Part shown: piece by piece, positions 33,226 through 42,735 of the stretch
Layout of the letters: the number at the start of each line of letters is the position of its first letter
Position numbering within the stretch: the first letter of the stretch is position 1
NCBI RefSeq assembly: GCF_900105245.1
Contig: NZ_FNSZ01000001.1
Coordinates: forward strand, 3,286,001-3,350,000
Origin: Streptomyces sp. 1222.5
GTDB taxonomy: Bacteria > Actinomycetota > Actinomycetes > Streptomycetales > Streptomycetaceae
Length of the DNA: 64,000 bases
Reading direction: 5' to 3'
Made by a program: the position numbers and the translations under genes
The notes under the pieces: generated by a model
Seen by the model: the letters and a program-made list of their open reading frames with translations, nothing else
The model's database searches: none
What the model was told of the DNA's origin: nothing

Positions 33226-35583
33226 CTAGTTCGGGTCGGTCTCGATGACCGCGACCCGGTTCGTCCTGCTGGTGAGTGCCTGACGCAGGGCGAGGTAGAC
33301 GTCGTTCGGTGTCACGGGCGTCTTCTTGCCGTTGCCGCGGGCGATCAGGACCCCGTCGAAGGTCTGGCCGTACAGCTGCTGAAGGGCCTTCAGATCGGGC
33401 TTGTCGACCAGTTTGCCGTTGACGGCCGTGACCCTGAGGAACTTCCACAGCGAGTTCTCGGGGCTCAGCGGGACCGAGTGCGCCGCGTCCGTCTGCACGG
33501 TCACCTTGCCGGACATCGCCGGGTTCGCGAAGTCCTTCATCATCCGGTCGACCTCGGCGTTCGAGACCGTCGGCTGCCGGGTGGTCGTCGGCACGGTGAC
33601 CGGGGTGGGCGTGCCCGTCTCCACCAGCGTGCGGTAGGCCCGTTCGACCGCTGGCCCGGACCGGGCCGCGTCGACGGCCTTGCCCGCCTTGCCGTAGACG
33701 GCCACGGCCTTGCCCGACTGGAACTTGACGGTGCCGTCGGTGACCGAACCCGCGCCCGAACCGCCGCCGGCCTGCTGGAGGGCGGCCTGCAGCTTCTCCT
33801 CATCCACCGGCATGACCGGCTCGACCACGCGCTTCTGCCCGAACAGGGAGCCGACGACGTTGACGGGGTTGTAGTCGCTCTTCGCGGCCTCGCTCACCGT
33901 GGCCTGGTAGTCGAACTGCAGACCGGCGTTCTCCGGCGTGAGGGTGACCGTCCGGCCGCCGACGGCGAGCTTCAGCGGCTTGTTCACCCGGCTGCCGAAC
34001 GCGTCGTCGAGCTTCTTGACCGCGTCGTCGCGGGTGCCGCCGCCGATGTCGACGCCGAGCACGGTGGTGCCCTTGGGCACGTCCGTGCGGTTCATCAGCA
34101 GTCCGGCGCCGTAGGCGCCGCCCGCAAGGACCACCACGACGGCGCCGAGCAGCACCAGCTTGCTGCGGCCCTTCTTCTTCGGCTTCGGCGGCGCCTTGGG
34201 GGCGGCGGCCGGCCCCGACGCGGACGGCGTGCGCGGCGCCGGGCCGTCGGGGTGCGCGGCGGAACCGAACGGCGGGGTGCCGGGGCCGGGGACGACCGGG
34301 ATGCCGCTGGTGACGGTGTGTCCGGAGACGTTGTCGGCGACCGGCGCGCGGTAGCCGGGGCCGGTCGGTTCGGGGGCCGGCTTCTGCGGGGTGAGGATCG
34401 CGGTGTCGTCGCTCAGTCCGCCGCCGGGACCGCGGCCGGCGGGACCGGCGCCCGGAGCGCCGGGACCGCTGAGGTCGGCGATGTCGGCGAGGGCGCTGCG
34501 CGCCGGCGGGGTGTTCCGCCCGCCGGGACCGCCGTAGCCGCCCGTGCCGGGCGGACCGGCGGGGCCGTCGAAGGGCTCGCCCCGCTCCATGCCGAAGGGG
34601 CCGACCGGCGGCGGCAGAAGGGTGCCGTCCCCGGTGACCGGGCCGCCGGTGGGGCCGGCCGGTCCGCTGTAGCCGCTGGGACCGCCGGGACCGCCGTGCC
34701 TGTTACCGCCGTTCGCTCCGGCACCGCCGAAGCCGTCCTGGCCGTGGGTGCCGGTGCCGTCGAGGGCGTCGCCGCCGTTCTCCGCGAAGTACGGCAGGTT
34801 GTCACGGCGCGGTTCGCCGGCGCCGCTCGCACCGGGGCGGGGAGCGCCGCCGCGGGAGCCCGCGGCCAGTGCCTCGGTCACGTCGAAGGAACCGGTGCCA
34901 CCGCCGTGTCCCGGGGCGACCGGACCGCCGGTGGCGCCGGGCAGGCCCTTGCCGTTCGTGGCGCCGGGACGCGGGGCGCCCGGCACGCTCATGGAGCCGA
35001 CGACACCGCCGGGACGGCCGCCGCTCGGGCGCGCGCCGGTGGTACCGGCCGCGCCGGACGCTCCGGGACCACCCGGACGGGCCCCCGGCGCGCCGGGGGC
35101 GGCCGGGGCCGCGGGCGCGGCGGCGGAACCGCCGGGCGTCCCGGCCCCGTTCGTGCCGCCGCCGGCCGGACCAGTCTTGCCGGCGGAGGACTTGCGGGGC
35201 GCGAACCAGTCGCTGGTCTTCTCCTCGCCCCCGGCCGGGGCCGGGGACGCGGGCTCGGCGGGGGCCTCGGCGGCGCGGGGTGCCGGCCGCTCGGCCGCGG
35301 GCCGCGGCTCGGCGGCGGGTGCTTCCTCCACGGCGCTGTCGGCGTCCCCGACGGGCTTGCGTACGACGACCGGCGGGATGGGCCGCGAACCGGGGATGTT
35401 GATCCGGATCCGCGTCGTCAGCGTCGTCTCGGTCTTCTTCTCCTCCGACCGCGCGCCGGAACGGCCCGTGTCCGTACCGTCGTCGGAAGCCATGGGGGTC
35501 CCGTACGGCGGCGTGCCGGAGGGGTATGCGGCTCCACCGTGCCCGTTGGGCCCGGGGGACGGAGTGTCAGTTTCACGACTCAA
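33226..35583 (-). CDS. membrane protein: disordered Gly/Pro-rich N-terminus + PG_binding_4 (YoaR-like) domains
   Basis: The 785-residue protein has three parts. Residues 1-465 are low-complexity, rich in Gly, Pro, Ala, with runs such as GPAGPPGTGGYGGPGG, and presumably cytoplasmic. A basic stretch (PKPKKKGRSK) and one membrane helix (about 472-492) follow. The outer part has TTVLGVDIGGGTRDDAVKKLDDAF, VTLTPENAGLQFDYQATV and PVNVVGSLFGQKRVVEPVMPVDEEKL, features of the PG_binding_4 domain found before VanW or L,D-transpeptidase domains. No VanW or YkuD domain follows, so a structural or regulatory wall role is likely. The start is TTG at 35583, with GGGAG 8 nt upstream. Confidence 0.75.
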   Translation of the reverse strand: MSRETDTPSPGPNGHGGAAYPSGTPPYGTPMASDDGTDTGRSGARSEEKKTETTLTTRIRINIPGSRPIPPVVVRKPVGDADSAVEEAPAAEPRPAAERPAPRAAEAPAEPASPAPAGGEEKTSDWFAPRKSSAGKTGPAGGGTNGAGTPGGSAAAPAAPAAPGAPGARPGGPGASGAAGTTGARPSGGRPGGVVGSMSVPGAPRPGATNGKGLPGATGGPVAPGHGGGTGSFDVTEALAAGSRGGAPRPGASGAGEPRRDNLPYFAENGGDALDGTGTHGQDGFGGAGANGGNRHGGPGGPSGYSGPAGPTGGPVTGDGTLLPPPVGPFGMERGEPFDGPAGPPGTGGYGGPGGRNTPPARSALADIADLSGPGAPGAGPAGRGPGGGLSDDTAILTPQKPAPEPTGPGYRAPVADNVSGHTVTSGIPVVPGPGTPPFGSAAHPDGPAPRTPSASGPAAAPKAPPKPKKKGRSKLVLLGAVVVVLAGGAYGAGLLMNRTDVPKGTTVLGVDIGGGTRDDAVKKLDDAFGSRVNKPLKLAVGGRTVTLTPENAGLQFDYQATVSEAAKSDYNPVNVVGSLFGQKRVVEPVMPVDEEKLQAALQQAGGGSGAGSVTDGTVKFQSGKAVAVYGKAGKAVDAARSGPAVERAYRTLVETGTPTPVTVPTTTRQPTVSNAEVDRMMKDFANPAMSGKVTVQTDAAHSVPLSPENSLWKFLRVTAVNGKLVDKPDLKALQQLYGQTFDGVLIARGNGKKTPVTPNDVYLALRQALTSRTNRVAVIETDPN

Positions 35584-35779
35584 GGCAGGTTCTCCCAGTT
35601 GGCTCCACCGCCCGTTTCGACCTCACTGCTCTGAGGTCCCCCCGACTCGCGCCAGGTCGAGAGCTTGGGGGAGGCTCGGCGGCGCGCACCACCATACTGG
35701 CCGCTTCTGGCGCTTATCCCATGACCGCCGAGGAAACTCACACCGGACTCGCACGCGCGCCGTACGGCGAAGTGGTACG

Positions 35780-36196
35780 TCACTTGCCAAGTCGGGCGGA
35801 GCCGCCGCCGGGTTGCCGTCCGGCACCGAAGGTGGCACAGATCACAGCGACGGCCATGCCGCCGAGCAGGAAGAGATAGGAACCGGCTCCCGCGCCGAAG
35901 AAGAAGTCGCCTTCGGGACGGGCGGTGGTGAGCAGGATGACGGCGACGATCCAGCCCGCCGCGGGCGCCACCGCCCCGCCCCGCCCGCCGGTGGCGTAGG
36001 ACCCGCCGAGGAAGGCGCCGGCCGCGCCCGCGAGGGCGAGCAGCAGGCCGCCCGGGAACCAGCCGCCCTGGACCAGGGTTCCGGCGAACGCGACGACCGC
36101 GCCCAGCAGGAACAGGCCGACGTAGGCGACGGCCCGTCCGGCGGAGGGCGCTCGCAGGGGCTGGGTGAGCAGCGAGCCCGGTGCGCCCTTGCTCAT
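35780..36196 (-). CDS. DUF6113-type membrane protein
   Basis: The 138-residue protein has four predicted membrane helices ([66 protein letters not shown]) with a short charged loop ARPEGDFFF. It resembles the DUF6113 family that accompanies mshB in Streptomyces. The function is unknown. Its ATG (36194-36196) overlaps the mshB TGA as ATGA, so the two are co-translated, which hints at a link to mycothiol or to its export, but this is inference. Confidence 0.78.
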   Translation of the reverse strand: MSKGAPGSLLTQPLRAPSAGRAVAYVGLFLLGAVVAFAGTLVQGGWFPGGLLLALAGAAGAFLGGSYATGGRGGAVAPAAGWIVAVILLTTARPEGDFFFGAGAGSYLFLLGGMAVAVICATFGAGRQPGGGSARLGK

Positions 36197-37047
36197 GACG
36201 CCTCCTCGAGGCCGCCGAACAGGTCGGTCCCCGCGCCCTGCGCCGGACCGCGCACCAACTCGTAGTACTCGGTGGTGAACAGCGGCTGGGCGAGTTCGTT
36301 GGAGAGCGCGAAGTACGGCTCCGCCACCTCGATCTGGGTGGCGTGGGCACGCATCGCGGCGGCCTTGGCGGAGGCGTGGGCGCCGCCGTCGATCGTGGTG
36401 GTGATCCGCTCGTCGTCCACCACACCCGGCACGTCGTCCACGGACGCGCTCTTGTCGAACGGCAGTGCGGACAGCTCGTCCTGGAGGCGGCCGAAGGCGG
36501 CCTCGGCGACGGACCGCGGGACGCGGTTCCAGTAGACCCGGTCGACGCGGTGGCCGCGCTCGGCCGCCAGGTCGACGGCGCGCATGGCGACGCGGTGGGC
36601 CTGGATGTGGTCGGGGTGGCCGTAGCCGCCGTGGTCGTCGTAGGCGACGACGACCTGGGGGCGGACCTCCAGGATCACCTCGGCGAGCCGCCCGGCGGCC
36701 TCGTCCACGCCGGCCTGCCAGAAGCAGCCGGGGTCCTCGTTGTCGGGGATGCCCATCATCCCGGAGTCGCCGTACCGGCCGGCCCCGCCGAGCAGTCGGC
36801 CGTCCTCGACGCCCAGCGCGCGCAGGGCGGCGGCCAGCTCGCCGCGCCGGTGCGCGCCCAGTGCCGGGCCCGTCAGGTGCCGCAGCTCCGGCGGGATGAC
36901 CTCGCCGCGCTCGCCGAGGGTGCAGGTGACCAGCGTCACATGGGCACCCTCGGCCGCGTACCGGGCCATGGTCGCGCCGTTGTTGATCGACTCGTCGTCC
37001 GGGTGCGCGTGCACCAGCAGCAGACGCCGGGCTGGCAGTTCCGTCAT
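36193..37047 (-). CDS. mshB: MshB, GlcNAc-Ins deacetylase (mycothiol biosynthesis)
   Basis: The 284-residue LmbE-like zinc amidase has the AHPDDES motif (His15, Asp17, Asp18) close to the N-terminus and [15 protein letters not shown] supplying the other zinc His. [22 protein letters not shown] and [10 protein letters not shown] are characteristic of MshB rather than the conjugate amidase Mca. It removes acetate from GlcNAc-inositol in the second dedicated step of mycothiol synthesis. The ATG at 37047 starts [18 protein letters not shown]. The window's SigR-like promoter at 1458 fits a mycothiol-using organism. Confidence 0.93.
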   Translation of the reverse strand: MTELPARRLLLVHAHPDDESINNGATMARYAAEGAHVTLVTCTLGERGEVIPPELRHLTGPALGAHRRGELAAALRALGVEDGRLLGGAGRYGDSGMMGIPDNEDPGCFWQAGVDEAAGRLAEVILEVRPQVVVAYDDHGGYGHPDHIQAHRVAMRAVDLAAERGHRVDRVYWNRVPRSVAEAAFGRLQDELSALPFDKSASVDDVPGVVDDERITTTIDGGAHASAKAAAMRAHATQIEVAEPYFALSNELAQPLFTTEYYELVRGPAQGAGTDLFGGLEEAS

Positions 37048-37082
37048 GGGACCACCCTACGAGGTCACCGCGACGGCGCCCG

Positions 37083-37277
37083 TCAGAATTTGATGCTGCC
37101 GATCATGCTGGCGACGTTCGTCGTCAGCTCGCTGATCGTCGGCGCGACCGTCGAGGAGGCGAGATAGAAGCCGAGCAGGACGCAGATGACCGCGTGCCCG
37201 CCCTTCAGTCCCGACTTCTTGATCAGCAGGAAGACGATGATCGCCAGCAGCACCACCGCCGAAATCGAGAGTGCCAC
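37083..37277 (-). CDS. 64-residue membrane protein
   Basis: A tiny hydrophobic protein with two helices (SISAVVLLAIIVFLLIKKSG and GGHAVICVLLGFYLASSTVAP) around a basic turn, ending in a polar tail TISELTTNVASMIGSIKF. The GTG start at 37277 has GGAGGTG 7 nt upstream, one of the strongest ribosome-binding sites in the window. I believe similar proteins are widespread in Streptomyces, without known function. It stands alone between mshB and the divergent peptidase gene. Confidence 0.75.
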   Translation of the reverse strand: MALSISAVVLLAIIVFLLIKKSGLKGGHAVICVLLGFYLASSTVAPTISELTTNVASMIGSIKF

Positions 37278-37442
37278 GGCGGCTCACCTCCAATAGATCG
37301 CCAGATCCGGAACAGTCGAGCAAATCCATGCGGACGCCAGCAGGTTCATACCCACACAGCGGTAGTGATCATAACTATCCGTGCTCGCGCATCGCTCGGC
37401 GCACGGCCGCACAAGGGGGCGCATGGCCAATATGGTCGGGGT

Positions 37443-39575
37443 ATGACGACCGAGCCTGACTCCTTCCCCCGTCGGCACGCCCGGACCCAGCGGTTCACGC
37501 TCGGCGCGCCGCGTGCGTTCACCGTGGCGCCCGACGGTTCACGTGTCGCGTTCCTGCGTTCCGGCTCCGGCACGGACCGGGCCAACTCCCTGTGGGTGCT
37601 GGACCTGCCGGAGGGCGGTGAGCGCCTCGCCGCCGACCCGGGCGCCCTGCTCGCCGGCGCCTCGGAAGAGCTCTCCGCACAGGAGCGGGCGCGCCGGGAG
37701 CGCAGCCGTGAGGGCGGTGCCGGCATCGTCGGCTACGCCACCGACGCCACCGTGGAGTTGGCGTCTTTCGCCTTGTCAGGGCGGCTTTTCGCGGCCGAGC
37801 TGCGGGCCGGCACGGCACGTGAACTCCGGGTTCTGGGGCCGGTGATCGACCCGCGTCCGGCCCCTGACGGCCGGCACATCGCGTATGTCGCGCAGGGCGC
37901 GCTGCGGGTGGTGGGCGCGCAGGGCGAGGGCGACCGGGCGCTCGCCGAGCCGGAGTCGGAGCACGTCACCTACGGCCTCGCGGAGTTCGTCGCGGCCGAG
38001 GAGATGGGGCGTTCGCGGGGCTTCTGGTGGGGTCCCGACGGGCATCGGCTGCTCGTCGCGCGGGTGGACGACACGCCGGTGCGGCAGTGGTGGATCGCGG
38101 ACCCGGCCAACCCCGGAAGTGAGCCGAACCACGTCAGGTACCCCGCGGCGGGCACTCCGAACGCCGACGTACGCCTGTTCGTGCTCGGCCTCGACGGGGA
38201 GCGTACGGAGGTCGCGTGGGACCGGTCCCGCTATCCGTATCTGGCCCATGTGCACTGGTCGGAGGCGGGTGCGCCGCTGCTGCTGGTGCAGGCGAGGGAC
38301 CAGCGCAGCCAGCTGTTCCTGGCGGCGGACCCGGACACCGGTGCGACCCGGATGGTGCACGCCGACGAAGATCCAACATGGCTGGAACTTTTCCCTGGAG
38401 TGCCCTGCTGGAGCCCCTCCGGGCAGCTCGTCCGGATCGCGGACGAGGGCGGCGCACGCCGTCTCGCGGTCGGGGAACGGCCGCTGACCAGCGACCAGTT
38501 GCACATTCGTGCGGTACTGGACGTGGGTGCGCACGACGTACTCGTTTCCGCCTCCGCGGGAGAGGACGCGGAGACCCCCGAGACCGGCGAGATCCACGTG
38601 TACCGGGTGAACGAGCTGGGCGTGGAGCGCGTGTCGCAGGAGCCCGGTGTCCACACGGCGGTCCGGGCCGGGGAGGTGACCGTGCTGCTGTCCGCGACCC
38701 TCGACAGGCCGGGCACCGGTGTCCAGGTGCTGCGTGACGGAAAACCGGCGGTCACTGTCCGCTCGTACGCCGAAGATCCCGGTATGTCCCCCCGAGTGAC
38801 CCTCACCGAGGGGGGCGCACGCCGAATTCCGTGCGCCGTGCTTATGCCACGGGACTACCACGGAGACACTCCCCTGCCGGTGCTCCTCGACCCCTACGGC
38901 GGTCCGCACGGCCAGCGGGTCGTCGCCGCCCACAACGCCCATCTGACCTCGCAGTGGTTCGCCGACCAGGGCTTCGCGGTGATCGTCGCCGACGGCCGGG
39001 GCACCCCGGGCCGTTCACCGGCCTGGGAGAAGTCGATCCGGGACGAGGTCGCGGCCACCGTCCTGCAGGACCAGGTCGACGCCTTGCACGCCCTCGCCGA
39101 CCGGTACCCGCTCGACCTGGACCGGGTGGCCGTACGGGGCTGGTCCTTCGGCGGCTACCTGGCCGCGCTCGCCGCGCTGCGCCGCCCCGACGTCTTCCAC
39201 GCGGCGGTGGTCGGCGCGCCCGTCACCGACCTGCGGCTGTACGACACCCACTACCAGGAGCGCTACCTGGGCCACCCCGACGAGCAGCCGGAGGTCTACC
39301 GCCGCAACTCGCTGATCGACGACGCCGGCCTGGTCGATCCCGCCGAGCCGCACCGGCCGATGATGATCATCCACGGTCTGGCGGACGACAACGTGGTCGT
39401 CGCCCACTCCCTGCGGCTCTCCTCGGCCCTGCTGGCGGCCGGCCGGCCGCACGAGGTCCTGCCGCTGTCCGGGGTGACGCACATGACCCCGCAGGAGACG
39501 GTCGCCGAGAACCTGCTGCTGCTCCAGGTGGACTTCCTGCGGCGCGCACTGGCACTGCCGGGCACACCCGGGTGA
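37443..39575 (+). CDS. S9 family prolyl peptidase (DPP4-like)
   Basis: The 710-residue protein has an N-terminal beta-propeller (about 20-440) and a C-terminal alpha/beta-hydrolase peptidase. The catalytic triad is Ser568 (GWSFGGYLAAL), Asp648 (HGLADDNVV) and His680 (SGVTHM). The propeller contains EFVAAEEMGRSRGFWW, matching the Glu-Glu helix of DPP4 that binds the substrate N-terminus (here FVAAEEM). It should cleave dipeptides after proline from peptides. No signal peptide is visible, so it is probably cytosolic. It may process peptides imported by the three nearby peptide ABC systems. Confidence 0.9.
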   Translation: MTTEPDSFPRRHARTQRFTLGAPRAFTVAPDGSRVAFLRSGSGTDRANSLWVLDLPEGGERLAADPGALLAGASEELSAQERARRERSREGGAGIVGYATDATVELASFALSGRLFAAELRAGTARELRVLGPVIDPRPAPDGRHIAYVAQGALRVVGAQGEGDRALAEPESEHVTYGLAEFVAAEEMGRSRGFWWGPDGHRLLVARVDDTPVRQWWIADPANPGSEPNHVRYPAAGTPNADVRLFVLGLDGERTEVAWDRSRYPYLAHVHWSEAGAPLLLVQARDQRSQLFLAADPDTGATRMVHADEDPTWLELFPGVPCWSPSGQLVRIADEGGARRLAVGERPLTSDQLHIRAVLDVGAHDVLVSASAGEDAETPETGEIHVYRVNELGVERVSQEPGVHTAVRAGEVTVLLSATLDRPGTGVQVLRDGKPAVTVRSYAEDPGMSPRVTLTEGGARRIPCAVLMPRDYHGDTPLPVLLDPYGGPHGQRVVAAHNAHLTSQWFADQGFAVIVADGRGTPGRSPAWEKSIRDEVAATVLQDQVDALHALADRYPLDLDRVAVRGWSFGGYLAALAALRRPDVFHAAVVGAPVTDLRLYDTHYQERYLGHPDEQPEVYRRNSLIDDAGLVDPAEPHRPMMIIHGLADDNVVVAHSLRLSSALLAAGRPHEVLPLSGVTHMTPQETVAENLLLLQVDFLRRALALPGTPG

Positions 39576-39666
39576 ACCACGTTTACAGGCAGGCAACTTG
39601 ACGGAAGCGGTACCGATATACGGACACGGAAGGCTGTCCAGCGTACGGCCGTGCGGGTGCCGTGGG

Positions 39667-39698
39667 CGGGCCGGGATGCACCATGTCATCCCGGCCCG
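39667..39698. terminator. bidirectional terminator hairpin
   Basis: A perfect 12-bp stem (CGGGCCGGGATG at 39667-39678 and its complement at 39687-39698) lies between the convergent peptidase and Dpp-type operons. The stop codon of the latter falls in the hairpin. Confidence 0.7.
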
Positions 39699-40780
39699 TC
39701 GCCGTTCCCCCGGCCCGGGGTGCCCGACGGCCGCGGCGGCCCCTCCTCGGGCGGCACCACCCGCTTCTCCTCCGCGAAGTGGCAGGCCGAGTCGTGCGCC
39801 GCGGGCCCCCCGGTGTCGCGGAAGACGGCGGGCACCGCGAGGGCCGGCACCTCCCGGGCGCACCGCTCCTGCGCCTTCCAGCAGCGGGTGCGGAAACGGC
39901 AGCCGGAGGGGACGTTCGTCGGCGAGGGCACGTCGCCCGCGAGGAGGATCCGCTCGCGGTGCTCCCGGGCCTCCGGGTCGGGGACCGGTACGGCCGACAG
40001 CAGCGCCTGGGTGTACGGGTGGGTGGGGTGGTCGTAGATCTCGGCGTCCCTGCCGATCTCCACGATCCGGCCGAGGTACATGACGCCGACCCGGTCCGAG
40101 ATGTGCCGGACGATCGACAGGTCGTGCGCGATGAAGACGTAGGAGAGGTCGAACTCCGCCTGGAGCCGGTCGAGCAGGTTGACCACCTGGGCCTGCACCG
40201 AGACGTCCAGGGCGGACACCGGCTCGTCGGCGACGATGACCTCGGGGCGCAGCGCCAGTCCCCGTGCGATGCCGATGCGCTGGCGCTGGCCGCCGGAGAA
40301 CTGGTGCGGGTAGCGGTTGATGTACTCCGGATTCAGGCCGACCACGTCCAGCAGTTCCTGGACCCTGCGGCGCCGCTCGCCCTTCGGTGCCGCCTCGGGG
40401 TGGATGTCGTACGGCTCCCCCACGATGTCGCCCACCGTCATCCGGGGGTTGAGCGAGGTGTAGGGGTCCTGGAAGACCATCTGGATGTTGCGGCGCACGG
40501 CCTTCAGGGCCCGGCCGGACAGCCGGGTGATGTCCTCGCCCTTGAACCGGATGACGCCCGCCGTCGGCCGCTCCAGATGGCAGAGCAGCTTCGCGACCGT
40601 GGACTTGCCGCAGCCCGACTCCCCGACGATGCCCAGGGTCTCGCCCCGGCCGAGGGTGAAGTCGACGCCGTCGACCGCCTTCACCGCTCCGACGTGCTTG
40701 CGGAACACGATGCCCCGGGTCAGCGGGTAGTGCTTGACGAGGCCGCCGACCTCCAGGATCGGCTCAGTGGTCGGCGCCAT
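39686..40780 (-). CDS. peptide ABC transporter ATPase, DppF/OppF type
   Basis: The 364-residue ATPase carries Walker [27 protein letters not shown] (Q-loop), signature [17 protein letters not shown], Walker [13 protein letters not shown] and H-loop [10 protein letters not shown]. The C-terminal oligo/dipeptide extension has [14 protein letters not shown], a Cys-rich motif that in OppF/DppF proteins can bind a [4Fe-4S] cluster. It energises import together with the DppD-type protein encoded upstream. It overlaps that gene by 17 nt and is the last of five genes. Confidence 0.92.
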   Translation of the reverse strand: MAPTTEPILEVGGLVKHYPLTRGIVFRKHVGAVKAVDGVDFTLGRGETLGIVGESGCGKSTVAKLLCHLERPTAGVIRFKGEDITRLSGRALKAVRRNIQMVFQDPYTSLNPRMTVGDIVGEPYDIHPEAAPKGERRRRVQELLDVVGLNPEYINRYPHQFSGGQRQRIGIARGLALRPEVIVADEPVSALDVSVQAQVVNLLDRLQAEFDLSYVFIAHDLSIVRHISDRVGVMYLGRIVEIGRDAEIYDHPTHPYTQALLSAVPVPDPEAREHRERILLAGDVPSPTNVPSGCRFRTRCWKAQERCAREVPALAVPAVFRDTGGPAAHDSACHFAEEKRVVPPEEGPPRPSGTPGRGNGDGPG

Positions 40781-41747
40781 CGAGGCACTCCCTCCAGAAG
40801 TGGCAGGCGCTGCCGCGCACTTCGGACACCTCGTACAGCGCGGGCTCGTCGGTGCGGCACACGTCCCGGGCCATCGGGCAGCGCGGGTGGAAGGAGCAGC
40901 CCGGCGGGATGCGGGTCAGGTTCGGCGGGAGTCCCTTGATGGCGTACAGCTCCTGCCCCTTCTGGTCCAGGCGCGGGATGGAGTCCAGCAGCCCTCGGGT
41001 GTAGGGGTGGGCCGGGGCCTTGTAGATGTCGTGCACGGGCGCGGACTCGATGATCTTCCCCGCGTACATCACCGCGATCCGGTCGGCGACGTCCGCGACC
41101 ACCCCGAGGTCGTGCGTGATGAGGATGAGCCCCATGCGGTACTCGCGCTGCAACTCCGCGAGCAGGTCCATGACCTGGGCCTGCACGGTGACGTCCAGGG
41201 CGGTGGTGGGCTCGTCGGCGATGACGAGCGCCGGCTCCAGGGCCAGCGCCATCGCGATCATGATGCGCTGGCGCATGCCGCCGGAGAACTGGTGGGGGTA
41301 GTCCCGCGCCCGCTGGGCGGCGGCCGGGATGCGTACCCGGTCCATCAGCTCGACGGCCCTGGCCCGCGCGTCCTTCCTCGACGCCCCCCGGTGCACGACG
41401 AACATCTCCGCCAGCTGGTCCCCCACGGAGAGCACCGGGTTGAGGGCCGAGAGCGCGTCCTGGAAGATCATCGCCATCTGCGCGCCGCGGATCCTGCGCC
41501 GCTCCTCCTCCTTGAGCGTGAGCAGGTCCTGTCCCTGGAAGAGGATCCGCCCGCCGGTGATCCGCCCGGGCGGCATGTCCAGGATCCCCATCACCGCCTG
41601 CGCGGTCACCGACTTGCCGGAGCCGGACTCGCCGAGCACCGCCAGCGTCTCCCCCGCGTCCACGCCGTAGCTCACCCCGTTGACGGCGTGCGCGACGCCG
41701 TCCCGGGTACGGAACTCCACCCGCAGATCACACACTTCGAGCAGCAC
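40764..41747 (-). CDS. peptide ABC transporter ATPase, DppD/OppD type
   Basis: The 327-residue ATPase has Walker [24 protein letters not shown], signature [17 protein letters not shown], Walker [13 protein letters not shown] and H-loop [10 protein letters not shown]. The C-terminal [14 protein letters not shown] motif is of the same Cys type as in its partner. FSGGMRQR is the usual D-type signature, while the partner has FSGGQRQR. The start is GTG at 41747 ([12 protein letters not shown]), 7 nt after the permease gene. Confidence 0.92.
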   Translation of the reverse strand: MLLEVCDLRVEFRTRDGVAHAVNGVSYGVDAGETLAVLGESGSGKSVTAQAVMGILDMPPGRITGGRILFQGQDLLTLKEEERRRIRGAQMAMIFQDALSALNPVLSVGDQLAEMFVVHRGASRKDARARAVELMDRVRIPAAAQRARDYPHQFSGGMRQRIMIAMALALEPALVIADEPTTALDVTVQAQVMDLLAELQREYRMGLILITHDLGVVADVADRIAVMYAGKIIESAPVHDIYKAPAHPYTRGLLDSIPRLDQKGQELYAIKGLPPNLTRIPPGCSFHPRCPMARDVCRTDEPALYEVSEVRGSACHFWRECLDGADH

Positions 41748-41754
41748 GGCACCA

Positions 41755-42735
41755 TCACCTCAGCTTCGGGTCGAGGGCGTCGCGGACCGCGTCGCCGAGC
41801 ATGATGAAGGCCAGGACGGTGACGGCCAGGGCCCCCGAGGGCCACAGCAGGGCGTGCGGGGCGTTGCGGATGTACGGGGACGCGGCGGAGATGTCGATCC
41901 CCCAGGAGACGCTGGGCGGCTTGAGGCCGACGCCGAGGTAGGACAGGGTCGCCTCCAGGGCGATGTAGGTGCCGAGGGCGATGGTCGCCACGACGATCAC
42001 CGGCGCGACGGCGTTCGGGGCGATGTGCCGGAGCAGGATCCGGGAGTCCGAGGCGCCGAGGGCGCGGGCGGCCTGCACGTAGTCGTTCTGCTTGGCGGTG
42101 ATGACCGAGCCGCGGGCGATGCGCGAGATCTGCGGCCAGCCGAGCAGCACCATGAACCCGATGACCGGCCAGACCGTATTGCTGGTCACGACGGAGAGGA
42201 GGACGAGACCGCCGAGGACGACCGGGATGGCGAAGAAGATGTCGGTGACGCGGGACAGGAGCGAGTCCCAGATCCCGGTGAAGTAGCCCGCGAGTCCGCC
42301 GAGCACCGAACCGAGGACGGCCACGCCGAGCGTGGCCAGCACACCGACCGTGACCGAGGTGCGGGCGCCGTACACGGTGCGCGTGTAGACGTTGCAGCCC
42401 TGGCCGTCGTACCCGAAGGGGGCACCCGGCCCCGGCCCGTCCTGGGCCTTGGCGAGGTCGCACTGGAGCGGGCTGCCGGAGGCGATCGCCGACGGCCACA
42501 GGGAGATGAAGACCAGGAACAGGATGACGAGGCCGGAGAGGATGAAGACCGGGTTGCGCCGCAGGTCCCGCCAGGCGTCGGACCACAGCGAGCGCGGCTT
42601 GCCCTGCGCTCCCGTCCCCTCGCGTCCTCCCGGCGCCCCTTCGAGCGTGACCGCCTCGCTCGCCCCGAGGTCCATCGCGCCGCCCATACCGGTCCCCGCG
42701 ATCGCGCCCTCGGGCTCGTACGGCTGCTCAGGCAT
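41755..42735 (-). CDS. peptide ABC permease, DppC/OppC type
   Basis: The 326-residue permease has a long polar N-terminus (about 60 residues) and six membrane helices. The binding-protein-dependent transport signature is EAA-like: AARALGASDSRILLRHIAPNAVAPVIV. RNPVFILSGLVILFLVFISLWP is the first helix. It ends LGDAVRDALDPKLR, normal for OppC. It pairs with the DppB-type permease and overlaps that gene by 8 nt. Confidence 0.92.
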   Translation of the reverse strand: MPEQPYEPEGAIAGTGMGGAMDLGASEAVTLEGAPGGREGTGAQGKPRSLWSDAWRDLRRNPVFILSGLVILFLVFISLWPSAIASGSPLQCDLAKAQDGPGPGAPFGYDGQGCNVYTRTVYGARTSVTVGVLATLGVAVLGSVLGGLAGYFTGIWDSLLSRVTDIFFAIPVVLGGLVLLSVVTSNTVWPVIGFMVLLGWPQISRIARGSVITAKQNDYVQAARALGASDSRILLRHIAPNAVAPVIVVATIALGTYIALEATLSYLGVGLKPPSVSWGIDISAASPYIRNAPHALLWPSGALAVTVLAFIMLGDAVRDALDPKLR

